64,000 nucleotides of DNA from Marinobacter shengliensis (GCF_003007715.1 NZ_PXNO01000023.1:672527-736526); one strand, 5' to 3'; positions 19,090 through 27,789 are shown, counted from the stretch's first letter. Notes: generated from the letters alone by a model not told the origin. Translations and numbers: made by a program.

Positions 19090-19281
19090 ATGCGTACCGT
19101 TTATGATGAATCGGAAGATATTCTGACAATCCATCTCAGCGATAAGGCGATTGTGAAAGAGGTTTCTCAGGACTGGAACACCCATATCAGCTATGCGGAA
19201 GACGGCTCGATTGTAGAGATTGTGGTTCTTGATGCCAAAGAGAGTGGTGCGTGGCCGCTAATAACCACCCGCGCGGCGTGA
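19090..19281 (+). CDS. DUF2283 family small protein, possible antitoxin
   Basis: A 63-residue protein beginning [16 protein letters not shown], the Y-D-x-E-x-D-x-L/I signature of DUF2283, with a second conserved part [13 protein letters not shown]. Such proteins are small beta-rich partners of DUF4258 or related toxin-like proteins. GGGAGG lies nine bases upstream of the ATG at 19090. A half copy of the 57-bp class A repeat begins nine bases after its stop. Function is predicted from family pairing only. Confidence 0.65.
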   Translation: MRTVYDESEDILTIHLSDKAIVKEVSQDWNTHISYAEDGSIVEIVVLDAKESGAWPLITTRAA

Positions 19282-19290
19282 AATTGTAGA

Positions 19291-19310
19291 TTTGGGGTCT
19301 GACCCCAAAA
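19291..19310. repeat. half copy of the class A palindromic repeat
   Basis: TTTGGGGTCTGACCCCAAAA, one outer arm of the class A element, lying between the DUF2283 gene and the UDP-sugar dehydrogenase. It is close enough to the following start that an in-frame ATG-like start within it could be mistaken for the gene start. Confidence 0.8.
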
Positions 19311-19321
19311 TTGGAGGATTC

Positions 19322-20584
19322 ATGAAAAGGATTGGTGTTATTGGCCTGGGCTATGTGGGTTTGCCGTTGGCAGCGGCTTTTGGTGAGAAGCGCGAGGTGG
19401 TTGGTTTTGATATCAACAGCAAGCGCATTGCCGAGCTGAAAGATGGGGTGGATTTTACCCGTGAGGTGTCTGCGGATGAGCTGGCCGCGGCGAAGCATCT
19501 GTCCTTTACGGATTCGCTGGAGGGCATTGCGGATTGCCAGATATACATTGTGACGGTACCTACGCCCATTGATGAATACAAAAGCCCAGACCTGACGCCG
19601 CTGGTGAAGGCCAGTGAGAGTGTGGGCAAGGTGTTGAAGAAGGGCGACATCGTGATTTACGAGTCCACGGTGTTTCCGGGTGCCACCGAAGAGGTGTGTG
19701 TGCCGGTGCTGGAGAAGTTGTCTGGCCTGGTATTCAACCAGGATTTCTTCGCCGGATACAGCCCCGAGCGGATCAACCCGGGCGATAAAGAGCATCGGGT
19801 GACGACGATTATGAAGGTGACGTCTGGCTCTACGCCGGAGATTGCCGACGAAGTGGATGCCTTATACGCGGATATCATTACCGCCGGCACCCACAAGGCC
19901 AGTTCCATTAAGGTCGCGGAAGCCGCCAAGGTGATTGAAAACACCCAGCGGGATTTGAACATTGCCTTGATGAATGAGTTGTCGATGATTTTCGCGCGTT
20001 TGAAGATCGACACCAATGAAGTATTGGCCGCCGCCGGAACTAAATGGAACTTCCTGCCGTTTAAACCAGGCTTGGTGGGTGGGCATTGTATTGGGGTGGA
20101 CCCGTATTATCTGACCCATAAAGCCCAGGCGATTGGCTATAACCCGGAGATTATTCTTGCCGGCCGTCGGGTAAATGACAATATGGGGCCCTATTCTGCT
20201 TCGGTCCTGGTGAAGGCGATGATTAAAAAAGGCCACACTATTGCGGGTTCCCGGGTTTTGATTATGGGCTTAACCTTTAAAGAAAATTGCCCGGATTTGC
20301 GCAATACCCGTGTGATTGATGTAGTGCGCGAACTTCAGGATTATGGCTGCCAGGTAGATGTTACCGACTGCTGGGCCGATAATTCAGAAGCAGAGCATGA
20401 ATATGGTATTTCATTGGTTACAGAGCCGGCTAAAAGACACTATGACGCTGTCTTGGTGGCCGTTCCGCACAGGGAATACGCGGCTTTGAATGCGGATGAA
20501 TTACGTGGTTATACCAATGGCAACGGTGTGCTGTTTGATTTGAAAGGCATCTTGCCGTTGGGGCATGCAGACCTGCGCCTATAA
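19322..20584 (+). CDS. tviB: nucleotide-sugar dehydrogenase, UDP-N-acetylglucosamine/galactosamine 6-dehydrogenase type (TviB/WbpA)
   Basis: A 420-residue member of the UDP-glucose/GDP-mannose dehydrogenase family. [17 protein letters not shown] (residues 5-21) binds [40 protein letters not shown] and the catalytic-cysteine motif [12 protein letters not shown] follow. The domain pattern and the NPGD and PIDEYKxPDLT segments match the VipA/TviB group that oxidises UDP-HexNAc to UDP-HexNAcA twice by NAD. The start at 19322 has GGAGG seven bases upstream; an earlier in-frame start at 19292 would be inside repeat DNA. It is separated from the main O-antigen operon by the nuclease remnant and TA-like pair but likely feeds it, probably as a relocated member. 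Confidence 0.92.
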   Translation: MKRIGVIGLGYVGLPLAAAFGEKREVVGFDINSKRIAELKDGVDFTREVSADELAAAKHLSFTDSLEGIADCQIYIVTVPTPIDEYKSPDLTPLVKASESVGKVLKKGDIVIYESTVFPGATEEVCVPVLEKLSGLVFNQDFFAGYSPERINPGDKEHRVTTIMKVTSGSTPEIADEVDALYADIITAGTHKASSIKVAEAAKVIENTQRDLNIALMNELSMIFARLKIDTNEVLAAAGTKWNFLPFKPGLVGGHCIGVDPYYLTHKAQAIGYNPEIILAGRRVNDNMGPYSASVLVKAMIKKGHTIAGSRVLIMGLTFKENCPDLRNTRVIDVVRELQDYGCQVDVTDCWADNSEAEHEYGISLVTEPAKRHYDAVLVAVPHREYAALNADELRGYTNGNGVLFDLKGILPLGHADLRL

Positions 20585-20586
20585 AA

Positions 20587-20643
20587 TTGGGGTCAGACCC
20601 CAAGACATTTGATGGTATGAAATGTATCGGGGTCTGACCCCAA
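20587..20643. repeat. class A palindromic repeat (57 bp)
   Basis: TTGGGGTCAGACCCC, then ACATTT, a nine-base centre, AAATGT and GGGGTCTGACCCCAA: the whole element is an imperfect palindrome with nested arms. It starts two bases after the tviB stop codon. Confidence 0.9.
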
Positions 20644-20648
20644 ATTGA

Positions 20649-20678
20649 AAAGCCCGGCATTGTTGCTGGGCTTTTTTA
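20649..20678 (+). terminator. Rho-independent terminator after the UDP-sugar dehydrogenase gene
   Basis: AAGCCCGGCA pairs with TGCTGGGCTT around a short loop and is followed by TTTTTTATT. It directly follows the class A repeat, so the repeat itself is probably not the only terminator here. Confidence 0.8.
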
Positions 20679-20702
20679 TTAATTGGCTGTAAGCGTTTTA
20701 TT

Positions 20703-20731
20703 TTGCCAATTTGTGAATTGTTTATTATGAT
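20703..20731 (+). promoter_or_regulatory. sigma-70-type promoter for mvaT
   Basis: TTGCCA at 20703-20708 (five of six -35 consensus bases), exactly 17 bases, then TATGAT at 20726-20731 (five of six). The surrounding 120 bases are very AT-rich, the kind of DNA bound by MvaT itself, so autoregulation is plausible. Confidence 0.6.
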
Positions 20732-20794
20732 TGTTCGCGACTTCTCGTCATATTCAATGTTTTATTAAAATCCATCGAATAAGGTTTTATTTCC

Positions 20795-21163
20795 ATGGCA
20801 AAGATTAACGATTACTACCAGAAGAAACAGCTGATGGAAAAGCTGGCCGCTGAGCTGGAACAGCTCGAGAAGGACCAGGCACTGAAAGGCGAACTGGAAT
20901 TTGAAAACAAGGTTCGCGCTTTGATGAAGGAATATGACAAATCTCCCAAGGATGTTCTGCAGATTCTGGCGGCGATTGACCCCTCGATTGCTGGCGCCAA
21001 AGCGGATGCTTCAACCGGTACCCGCGCCAAGCGCCCGATGAAAACCTACAAGAACCCGCACACCGGTGAAGTGGTTAAAACCCGTGGCGGTAATCACAAG
21101 ACTCTGAATGAGTGGCGTGAAAAGCACGGTAAGGAAGCTGTTCAGAGCTGGCAGCAGGATTGA
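20795..21163 (+). CDS. mvaT: MvaT/MvaU-type H-NS family nucleoid protein
   Basis: A 122-residue protein matching the MvaT layout: an N-terminal coiled coil (residues ~5-55, with LELEFENKVRALMKEYDKS-like heptads) for oligomerisation, a variable linker rich in Ala, Lys and Arg, and a C-terminal DNA-binding region KTYKNPHTGEVVKTRGGNHKTLNEW. MvaT binds AT-rich DNA and silences acquired genes, including surface polysaccharide and other virulence-type loci in Pseudomonas. It lies just beyond the AT-rich O-antigen locus and among repeats. The leader is AT-rich with a good promoter at 20703-20731. Length is normal for the family. Confidence 0.93.
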   Translation: MAKINDYYQKKQLMEKLAAELEQLEKDQALKGELEFENKVRALMKEYDKSPKDVLQILAAIDPSIAGAKADASTGTRAKRPMKTYKNPHTGEVVKTRGGNHKTLNEWREKHGKEAVQSWQQD

Positions 21164-21167
21164 TTAG

Positions 21168-21200
21168 ATAGGGCTGCTGAGGTTTGGTGGCCCTATTAAG
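21168..21200 (+). terminator. possible terminator after mvaT
   Basis: ATAGGGC at 21168-21174 pairs with GCCCTAT at 21190-21196 around a 15-base loop, but only TTAAG follows rather than a T run, so this is a weak candidate. Confidence 0.35.
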
Positions 21201-21220
21201 CTTGCGCACCTTGGTTTGAG

Positions 21221-21264
21221 TTGGTGCGTTTGGGGTCAGTCCCGTGGGGACAGACCCCGTAGCT
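21221..21264. repeat. class B repeat upstream of the phosphatase pair
   Basis: TTGGTGCGTTTGGGGTCAGT followed by CCCGTGGGGACAGACCCCGTAGCT. An identical 44-base block occurs in the same orientation at 25468-25511, on the other side of the two phosphatase genes. The 21164-21541 gap contains this, the class C remnant and the leader of phoD, and no gene. Confidence 0.85.
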
Positions 21265-21293
21265 GAGTTTGGTGGCTGAACAAAAACAATCAG

Positions 21294-21365
21294 GCTGCAA
21301 AGGCGCCCCTCGGCACCAAAATTCGCAGCCTACAAAGAGGGCAACCCCCACCCTTCTGCCAGCGT
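21294..21365. repeat. degenerate class C repeat
   Basis: Two GC(A/C)GGC/CTGC-type blocks, including AATTCGCAGCCTACAAAG and CACCCTTCTGCCAGCG, match the class C copy at 25531-25590, but the central GGGGTCTGACCCC core is lost here. Confidence 0.65.
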
Positions 21366-21541
21366 CAGTCTCCAAAGCCTTCCTTGTTTATTTCCATCTT
21401 TTCGAATTCACAGCCTTAACCCGGTAGAGCGTGTCCTTCGGATTTTTTCAGGAAATATTCAGCATAGAGTATTCTATGCAATAATTTTGCAACGATCGCT
21501 CCATAAAATCCTGGTTTGTATACAGCTTCTGGGTGAAAACA

Positions 21542-23329
21542 ATGAAACGTCGATCTTTCCTGGCATCGTCGCTGGCGCTGCCGGCTTTCTCTTTGGTGGG
21601 GTGTGTTGATTCTGGTTCTTCGGGGGAGTTGCCCACCGGGCCAGGGCCTGGCGCCGGGGGTAACGGGCAGCCTGGTAATCAGGTGGTTGGGTTCTTCGAG
21701 CATGGGGTTGCCTCCGGCGATCCGTTGGATGACCGGGTAATTCTGTGGACCCGGGTGACCCCGGCCTTGCCTACGGAAACCTCGGTACCGGTTCAGGTGT
21801 TGGTCAGCCGTCAGCCGGATCTTTCGCAGCCTCAGGTGTTTACCGCAACCGCAGAGGCAGATTCTGATTTCTGCGTGAAGGTGGATGTCACCGGCCTGGC
21901 CAGCGACACCTGGTATTACTACGCCTTCCGTTGCGGCCCGAATGTGTCTCCGGTTGGGCGTACCCGCACTTTCCCGGCGCCGGACCAGCGTGTGCGGCGG
22001 GCCCGATTTGCCACGGTTTCCTGTTCCAACCTGCCTTATGGCCACTTCTCTGTTTATAACGCTCTGGCGAAGGTGGAAGAGCGGGATCTGGATTTTGTGC
22101 TGCACCTGGGTGACTACCTCTATGAATACGAGCCGGGGAATTACGATGACCCCGCTGCAGTGCCGAACCGCGTCCATGAGCCTGCGAATGAAATCCTTTC
22201 CTTGTCCGATTACCGAATTCGCCACGGCCAGTACAAGAGAGACGCGGATTTGCAGGCGGTGCATCAGCAATACCCGATGATCTGCATCTGGGACGACCAC
22301 GAGATTGCCAATGACGCCTACATGGATGGTGCGGAGAACCATGACCCGGCCACGGAGGGGGATTGGGAAACCCGCAAGCAGGCGGCCATTCGCGCCTACT
22401 TTGAGTGGATGCCGGTGCGGGACTTCGGCGCAGACAGCCAACGCCTGTGGCGGCGGTTCCGGTATGGCGATCTGATTGATTTGTGGATGTTGGATACTCG
22501 GATCGAAGGCCGGGATGCCCAGGCGTCTTTGCCTTTCGGCCCTGAACGCACAGACCCGGACAGAAAGCTGATCAGCGATGCCCAGATGAACTGGCTGACG
22601 GACGGCCTGACCAGCTCTGGCAGTTTATGGAAGATGATTGGCCAGCAGGTGATGTTCGGACAGCTGAACCTGGCGGAGTTGCCCCAGCCGGAACTGATCT
22701 CCGAACAGCTGCCTTATGGCACCACCCAGCAGGGCCTGAATATGGACCAATGGGATGGTTACACCGCAAGCCGCACCCGCATTCTGGACGCCATCGAGCA
22801 GAACAATGTGGAGAACGTGGTGGTGTTCACCGGTGATATTCATACCTCCTGGGCCAATGAGATCTATCGGAACCCGGCGTCTGTGGTGGGTGATTTGTTT
22901 GCGCCGGAAGCGCTGGCGGTGGAGTTTGTGTGCCCGTCGGTAACTTCGCCGGGCTTTCCGGCAGGCTTGGCGGAGTTGGCTGCGGTCGCGGTGCGCACCA
23001 CCAACCCGCACGTGAAGTACGCCGAGCTGCAAACCCGAGGGTTTATTCTGATGGATGTGGACCGGTTCGGCGCCCAGGCGGAGTTTCATTATGTGGCGTC
23101 GATTGCAGATGAAACCCGCAAAGGCGAGCTGGACACCGGCAAGCGCAAACTGGTGAAAGTCGCTGCCAAACAGCCTGGCCAACGGTATCGCCTGATCACA
23201 GACAACCTTACCCTATCCCGCCCCAGAACCACGCAAACCAGCCTGCTGGCGCCGGCTGCCACGCCTGAACATCAACAGGAACTGGCGGTTGTGATGGGCG
23301 CCGTTCATTCCCTGGAGTCTGTTGTATGA
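21542..23329 (+). CDS. phoD: PhoD-type alkaline phosphatase/phosphodiesterase, Tat-exported lipoprotein
   Basis: A 595-residue PhoD family enzyme. It begins MKRRSFLASSLALPAFSLVG followed by Cys, giving a twin-arginine motif (RRSFLA) and a lipobox (LVGC), so it is probably exported folded and lipid-anchored. Family motifs: HGVASGDPLDDRVILWTRV near residue 55, SCSNLPYGHFSVYN near 165, LHLGDYLYEYEPG near 190, IWDDHEIANDAYMDG near 250 and VVFTGDIHTSWANE near 430. PhoD enzymes use calcium and iron to release phosphate from mono- and diesters, usually under phosphate limitation; no pho box was recognised. I choose the ATG at 21542 over a GTG nine bases upstream because of the Tat motif. The next gene overlaps by ATGA, so both phosphatases are one operon. 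Confidence 0.93.
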   Translation: MKRRSFLASSLALPAFSLVGCVDSGSSGELPTGPGPGAGGNGQPGNQVVGFFEHGVASGDPLDDRVILWTRVTPALPTETSVPVQVLVSRQPDLSQPQVFTATAEADSDFCVKVDVTGLASDTWYYYAFRCGPNVSPVGRTRTFPAPDQRVRRARFATVSCSNLPYGHFSVYNALAKVEERDLDFVLHLGDYLYEYEPGNYDDPAAVPNRVHEPANEILSLSDYRIRHGQYKRDADLQAVHQQYPMICIWDDHEIANDAYMDGAENHDPATEGDWETRKQAAIRAYFEWMPVRDFGADSQRLWRRFRYGDLIDLWMLDTRIEGRDAQASLPFGPERTDPDRKLISDAQMNWLTDGLTSSGSLWKMIGQQVMFGQLNLAELPQPELISEQLPYGTTQQGLNMDQWDGYTASRTRILDAIEQNNVENVVVFTGDIHTSWANEIYRNPASVVGDLFAPEALAVEFVCPSVTSPGFPAGLAELAAVAVRTTNPHVKYAELQTRGFILMDVDRFGAQAEFHYVASIADETRKGELDTGKRKLVKVAAKQPGQRYRLITDNLTLSRPRTTQTSLLAPAATPEHQQELAVVMGAVHSLESVV

Positions 23330-25404
23330 ACGCTAAATTGAAGTTTATCGCCCTTTTGGTGGTGCCACTCACCCTGGCTGCCTGTGGCGGTTCCGGCGAT
23401 GACGAGACCGAGTCCACCACGCCGGGTACTCAACCCGATGTAACTGCGCCGGGTGACGAGGATGGTGCTCGTGCGGTGGCCTCAACCCAGTTCATCGCCA
23501 TGGGCGATTCCGGCTCCGGCAGCCCCGGCCAGTATGCGGTGGGCGAGGCCATGGCGCAGGTTTGCGAGCTTAAGTCTGCAGAAGCCGGCCCCTGCGAGTT
23601 TGTGCTGGGGTTTGGCGACAACATCTATGAAGACGGTGCCACCTCGGTAGAGGACATTCAGTTTATCGAGAAGTTTGAAAAGCCGTTCGAGCCCATGGGG
23701 GAACGCCCGTTCTATATGGTACTGGGTAACCATGACAACACAGGCTATGTGGGTGGCGATGGCGCCAACAACAGCCGGGGCGATATTCAGGTGGATTACC
23801 ATTACGAAGGCAACAGCCCTAGGTGGCGCATGCCTGCCCGCTACTATGCGTTCAATAGCGGCGAAATACCCACCGCATTGATGCCGAAAACCCGGGAAGG
23901 TAAACCGCTGTTGACGGTGGTGTCGCTGGATTCCAACCCGATTGCCTCGCTGGTAGCAGACGCGGATTCCCGGTTTACCTGGCAAAACTACGGCATGACC
24001 CAACTGATGTGGGCCCAGGACGAGCTGATCTCGTCGCAGGCTCTGTTCAACATCGCGATGGCGCATCACCCGTATTTGTCCAACGGTTTGCATGGCAACG
24101 CGGGTAATTACGATTTCATTCCCTCCTACATTCTGCCGGTGATCTCCGGCCAGCGCTGGAAAGATTTTCTGGAAGAGGGGGTGTGCGACTACGCCGATTT
24201 CATCATGACCGGGCACGATCACGATCTGCAATTGCTGGAGCCGGTGGAAAGCTGTGGTCGAACGCGCTTTCTGGTGAGCGGCGCGGCCGGCAAAACCCGT
24301 TCCCTGCAGGATGAAAACCGAAACCAGGCCATGTACCAGGCCGGCGATACCTACGGCTTTTTCTGGGTGCAGGCAATGGAAAGCAACCTGGCCACGGGCG
24401 CGCCTGCACAAATGTGCTTTGAGGCCTATACCGTAGACCCGGAGCTGGAGGGCTTTGGTGTGCTGGGTGCTGATGGAGGGCTTGCCCCGGCCTACACCCA
24501 GTGCCTGGAAAAGGTCGAGCCAATGAATATCGCCCGGGGCAAGGATTTCTCCGGCTCGCCGGTTTCTCTGGCGGTGCCCCTGGCTAGCGGTGCGGGTTTC
24601 GACGGCAACTTCACGGGCCCTCTCGAGTTGTTCCGGGAGGAGCTGGTCAGTGGCCTGAATACCCTGAATATGGCCAATCCGAACGCTGAAACCCAGCAAG
24701 CCGTTGCCCAGCTGATCAACGGTCTGGATACTCTGCTGGTCACGCTGGATGCGGCGGCGTCATCGGTCTCTGAATCCGGCTCTCCGGAGGATATGGCCCA
24801 GGCTACGTTGGCGGTACAAGTGGCTGCCGAGCGTTTGCAGGCTATAGATACCTCCGAGCTGCCAGCACCTTTTGATCGCCTTGGGGCGGCGTTTGAAGCC
24901 TTCGCGCTTGGTTTCGGGGGGGAGGGCGATGCGAGCTCTGGCCAGGGATTGTCGGAAGACACCGCGTTCCTGCTTGGACCGGTCGTACAGTTGGTGATTA
25001 ACCTGGAGAACATTCTGGATGCCGTGGATCAACAGGCCGAGCCAGCGCCAGTGCTGCGGGGTGTCACTAGCTTGTTGGCGACCACTTTGAGAGGAGTTGG
25101 TGGCACGTTGGAGGAAGTTTCTAAACTGGACAGTTCGGCCGCTTCTGATGCGCTGATCGGTTCAATCAATGCTGCGTTGAATACTCTGGTGTTGGAAGTG
25201 CTGCTGCTTGAGGAAGCGCCGGACTCCATCAACCAGAACGCCACCCTGCCTACCAACTTTCTGTCGGATGCGCTGGCCACCGTAGTGCGCGAGGTCACTG
25301 AACAACTGGACCGAAACGCCCTGACCACCGCCGACAGCCTGCTGGGCCGGCTGCTGTCGCCGATAACCGGAGCCATCACCGGCCTCATCGACCGCCTCTT
25401 CTAA
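23326..25404 (+). CDS. metallophosphatase lipoprotein, purple-acid-phosphatase-like, with long C-terminal extension
   Basis: A 692-residue protein with a lipoprotein signal ending LAAC at about residue 20. The calcineurin-like domain spans residues ~55-390: IAMGDSGSG, GFGDNIYEDG, VLGNHDN, SLDSNP, IAMAHHPYLSNG and MTGHDHDLQLLE give the expected Asp, Asn and His metal ligands, and the layout resembles tartrate-resistant acid phosphatases. The last ~270 residues are Ala/Leu-rich helices without recognised motifs and are unusual for the family. It starts within the phoD stop (ATGA), so export of two phosphatases is co-expressed. Localisation is outer or inner membrane-anchored periplasm (inference from the lipobox). 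Confidence 0.85.
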   Translation: MNAKLKFIALLVVPLTLAACGGSGDDETESTTPGTQPDVTAPGDEDGARAVASTQFIAMGDSGSGSPGQYAVGEAMAQVCELKSAEAGPCEFVLGFGDNIYEDGATSVEDIQFIEKFEKPFEPMGERPFYMVLGNHDNTGYVGGDGANNSRGDIQVDYHYEGNSPRWRMPARYYAFNSGEIPTALMPKTREGKPLLTVVSLDSNPIASLVADADSRFTWQNYGMTQLMWAQDELISSQALFNIAMAHHPYLSNGLHGNAGNYDFIPSYILPVISGQRWKDFLEEGVCDYADFIMTGHDHDLQLLEPVESCGRTRFLVSGAAGKTRSLQDENRNQAMYQAGDTYGFFWVQAMESNLATGAPAQMCFEAYTVDPELEGFGVLGADGGLAPAYTQCLEKVEPMNIARGKDFSGSPVSLAVPLASGAGFDGNFTGPLELFREELVSGLNTLNMANPNAETQQAVAQLINGLDTLLVTLDAAASSVSESGSPEDMAQATLAVQVAAERLQAIDTSELPAPFDRLGAAFEAFALGFGGEGDASSGQGLSEDTAFLLGPVVQLVINLENILDAVDQQAEPAPVLRGVTSLLATTLRGVGGTLEEVSKLDSSAASDALIGSINAALNTLVLEVLLLEEAPDSINQNATLPTNFLSDALATVVREVTEQLDRNALTTADSLLGRLLSPITGAITGLIDRLF

Positions 25405-25405
25405 G

Positions 25406-25461
25406 TTGGGGTCAGACCCCAAGACATTTGGTGGTGCCAAATGTTCGGGGGTCTGACCCCA
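25406..25461. repeat. class A palindromic repeat
   Basis: Arms GGGGTCAGACCCC and GGGGTCTGACCCC with inner ACATTT/AAATGT; it starts one base after the metallophosphatase stop codon and is followed directly by a class B and a class C copy. Confidence 0.9.
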
Positions 25462-25467
25462 GTTTAG

Positions 25468-25511
25468 TTGGTGCGTTTGGGGTCAGTCCCGTGGGGACAG
25501 ACCCCGTAGCT
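25468..25511. repeat. class B repeat downstream of the phosphatase pair
   Basis: Identical over 44 bases to the copy at 21221-21264 and in the same orientation. Confidence 0.85.
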
Positions 25512-25534
25512 TAGTTGGGTGATGCGTCAAAATT

Positions 25535-25590
25535 CGCAGGCTACAAAGGGGTCTGACCCCTTGGGGTCGGACCCCACCCTTCTGCCAGCG
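25535..25590. repeat. class C repeat
   Basis: CGCAGGCTACAAAGGGGTCT to ACCCTTCTGCCAGCG, containing two GGGGTC(T/G)GACCCC-type cores. It is the cleanest example of the block that is translated inside the nuclease gene at 17317-17436. It ends 20 bases from the stop of the convergent GGDEF gene. Confidence 0.8.
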
Positions 25591-25609
25591 CCGATCGCCA
25601 ACGTCGCGG

Positions 25610-26566
25610 TTATTCAGCAACTACCACTCTGTTTCTGCCACTCTCCTTGGCCGCATACAGCGCCTCATCCGCCTTCTGCATCCACTGCATATAGTTCTCA
25701 GGCTCTTCGGTGAGTTGGGCGATGCCCATGCTGATGGTGTAGGTGATGTTGCCGGCGCTGGTCTCCACGGTGCTTTTTTCGATGCTTTCGCGAATGCGCT
25801 CGCAGATGAGGCGGGCGTTCTCTGCATCGGTTTCCGGGAGGATGATGCCGAACTCTTCGCCACCGTAGCGGCCGGCGCTGTCGGATTGGCGGATGTTATT
25901 GCGGGTGGTCTGGGCGGTGTGGCGAATGACTTCGTCGCCCGCCAGGTGGCCGTAGTTATCGTTGACCGGTTTGAAGTGGTCGATGTCGAACATTACCAGG
26001 CTGGTGGCCTGGCCGTAGCGGCGATAGCGTTCGTATTCCGCGTCTACCAGGTTTTCCCAGGTGCCACGGTTGAGCAGGCCGGTCAGGCGGTCTGTCATGC
26101 TCAGTTTGGCGAGCTGTTCGTTGGCCCGCTCTAGGGCCCGCTTGCTACTGGCGAATTCGGTCACGTCGTAAATCAGCAGGCAGATCTTGTCGACCTCACC
26201 GTTGGTGCCGGTTAGCGGGCTGATGGTGAGGTTCTGGAACATGTACTCTTCGGTGCCGGTGATGGGCCGGGTGTTCCGGAATTTGAACAGGTAGGGGCGC
26301 TGCTCCCAGGAGGTGAACGCCCGGGTGTTGAGCATGGCCACGGCATCGACTTTGCGGGTAAGCCATGCTTGCGGGATGTCCGGAAACACGTCGAACAGGA
26401 CTTTGTTCTGGATCTGGCTGCCGGTAATGCCGCTGTGATGCTCCATAAAGCCATTCCATGCCTGTACGCGGAAATCGAGGTCCAGCACAACTAGGCCAAC
26501 CTCGACCGATTCGAGCATGTCTACCAGCCAGTGAAAGGCGCCTGCTTCGGGGTTCTGAAAGGCCAT
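25610..26566 (-). CDS. PAS-GGDEF diguanylate cyclase
   Basis: A 318-residue cytoplasmic protein. Residues ~15-140 form a PAS-like sensor (GLVVLDLDFRVQAWN, then FRNTRPITGTEEYM). A short linker helix leads to the GGDEF domain from about 165: DRLTGLLNRGTWEN, FDIDHFKPVNDNYGHLAGDE and RYGGEEFGIILPE. The signature is GGEEF and the inhibitory RxxD site (RQSD) lies five residues before it, so the enzyme should make c-di-GMP and be product-inhibited. The start is the ATG at 26566, two bases after the stop of the upstream REC-CheC gene on the same strand; these form an operon. No transmembrane segment. Confidence 0.9.
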   Translation of the reverse strand: MAFQNPEAGAFHWLVDMLESVEVGLVVLDLDFRVQAWNGFMEHHSGITGSQIQNKVLFDVFPDIPQAWLTRKVDAVAMLNTRAFTSWEQRPYLFKFRNTRPITGTEEYMFQNLTISPLTGTNGEVDKICLLIYDVTEFASSKRALERANEQLAKLSMTDRLTGLLNRGTWENLVDAEYERYRRYGQATSLVMFDIDHFKPVNDNYGHLAGDEVIRHTAQTTRNNIRQSDSAGRYGGEEFGIILPETDAENARLICERIRESIEKSTVETSAGNITYTISMGIAQLTEEPENYMQWMQKADEALYAAKESGRNRVVVAE

Positions 26567-26568
26567 GG

Positions 26569-27597
26569 TCAATCCACCAGGTATTCGAGGCGTTTTTCGA
26601 GGAAGGGCACCGAGTCTTCGGTGAACAGTATCAGCATATCGCAATGAATATCGCGGTTTTCGATGGCGTAGCTGATTTCAATACAAAGAAGTTGTTCTTC
26701 CCGCTTGCTGTGGTGTTCCAGCAGTTCGTTGATGGGGCGATGTTGGCCCAGAACGCTGGGATGGCCCAGGCCAAGTTTCAGATCCAGCTGATCGCCAATG
26801 CCGTTCAGGAAAGCGCCGAACAGGATGCTGGACATGTCCATCAACACCTCCACGTTAACGGCTTCGCCCTCGACTACATCGTAATGCAGCAGTTCGGCCA
26901 TTTCCTGAAAACTGGCGTCCTGGAACAGCAGCAGGGCCTCACCAGCAAGCCCGGCGCCGGTAAATCCCTGGCAAACGGCGGAGTAAGCTTCGCCTTGCTG
27001 GGCAGCGGAAATGGCCATGTGGAGTTCGGAATTGGCGATAAACGCCACTTTCGGGATCGGCTGCTTTACGAACACCCTGAGTAGCCGGGCCAGGAGGTCA
27101 GACGAGCGGCCCATGGATACATTGGCAATTTCCTGCAGGTAGTCGTTCAGGCTGACGGAGATTTCCCGGGCTTTGCTGACGCTGCTGCGCAGAGAGGAAT
27201 CCTTCAGCGCTGCGGTTTCCAATTCGCCGGGGCGATAAAAGCCGTACTCCTCGAGCAATCTGGTAACAAGGCCGGTGTCTGTGGGCTTTTTGATGAAGTC
27301 GATGGCGCCGAGTTTACGCACACGCTCCCTGGCTTCGGGCTGAATGTCGCCGGAGACCACAATGGTCAGGACGGGGAGGTCTTCCTTGCGGATATGTTCA
27401 AGTACCTGATAGCCGTCCATTTCTGGCATGTTGAGATCCAGAAACAGAAGCTCGGCTTTGTGGCCGCGAAGAATTTGCAGGGCCTCTTCGCCATTGGTCG
27501 CAAACAGGATGTCGTCCGCCAGGCCAGCAGGCAGTGCCCGGGCCATTTGCTTGCGGGCGAGGGCAGAGTCGTCGCAAATCAGGATCTGGGTAGACAT
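26569..27597 (-). CDS. response regulator with CheC/CheX-like phosphatase domain
   Basis: A 342-residue protein with an N-terminal receiver domain (residues 1-120: ILICDDSALARKQ, LLFLDLNMPEMDGY with the phosphorylated Asp, VVSGD, FIKKPTD) and a C-terminal half with SFQEMAELLHYDVVEG and a MDMSSILFGAFLNGIGDQL helix that resembles the E-x-x-N motif area of CheC-type phosphatases. Such proteins tune receiver phosphorylation, often in chemotaxis or biofilm signalling. The start ATG at 27597 is where the receiver begins; an in-frame upstream extension of 69 residues has no domain character. It probably controls or works with the diguanylate cyclase that follows. Confidence 0.82.
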   Translation of the reverse strand: MSTQILICDDSALARKQMARALPAGLADDILFATNGEEALQILRGHKAELLFLDLNMPEMDGYQVLEHIRKEDLPVLTIVVSGDIQPEARERVRKLGAIDFIKKPTDTGLVTRLLEEYGFYRPGELETAALKDSSLRSSVSKAREISVSLNDYLQEIANVSMGRSSDLLARLLRVFVKQPIPKVAFIANSELHMAISAAQQGEAYSAVCQGFTGAGLAGEALLLFQDASFQEMAELLHYDVVEGEAVNVEVLMDMSSILFGAFLNGIGDQLDLKLGLGHPSVLGQHRPINELLEHHSKREEQLLCIEISYAIENRDIHCDMLILFTEDSVPFLEKRLEYLVD

Positions 27598-27789
27598 CGG
27601 TGGTTGATCAGTGCCATGGGTAAAGTGATTCAGTATAGCAGTGCCGGATGATATGTATCTATAGGCTACATCATTGATTTCCGGTGCGCTGGTTATTGTT
27701 TCTTCCGTGCTGTGGGCAGGTGAGGATAAGTGTAATCCTGTGATGGCGATCATGCTTAACGAGGAAATGACATCTACGTAATGAGTGAA

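Noticed and set aside
19292..19321. Upstream start for the UDP-sugar dehydrogenase
   Set aside because: The extra residues ([10 protein letters not shown]) are repeat-encoded, and GGAGG stands before the ATG at 19322.
23482..24699. 405-codon minus-strand frame within the metallophosphatase gene
   Set aside because: Antisense shadow; the + strand has metal-ligand motifs and a lipoprotein signal.
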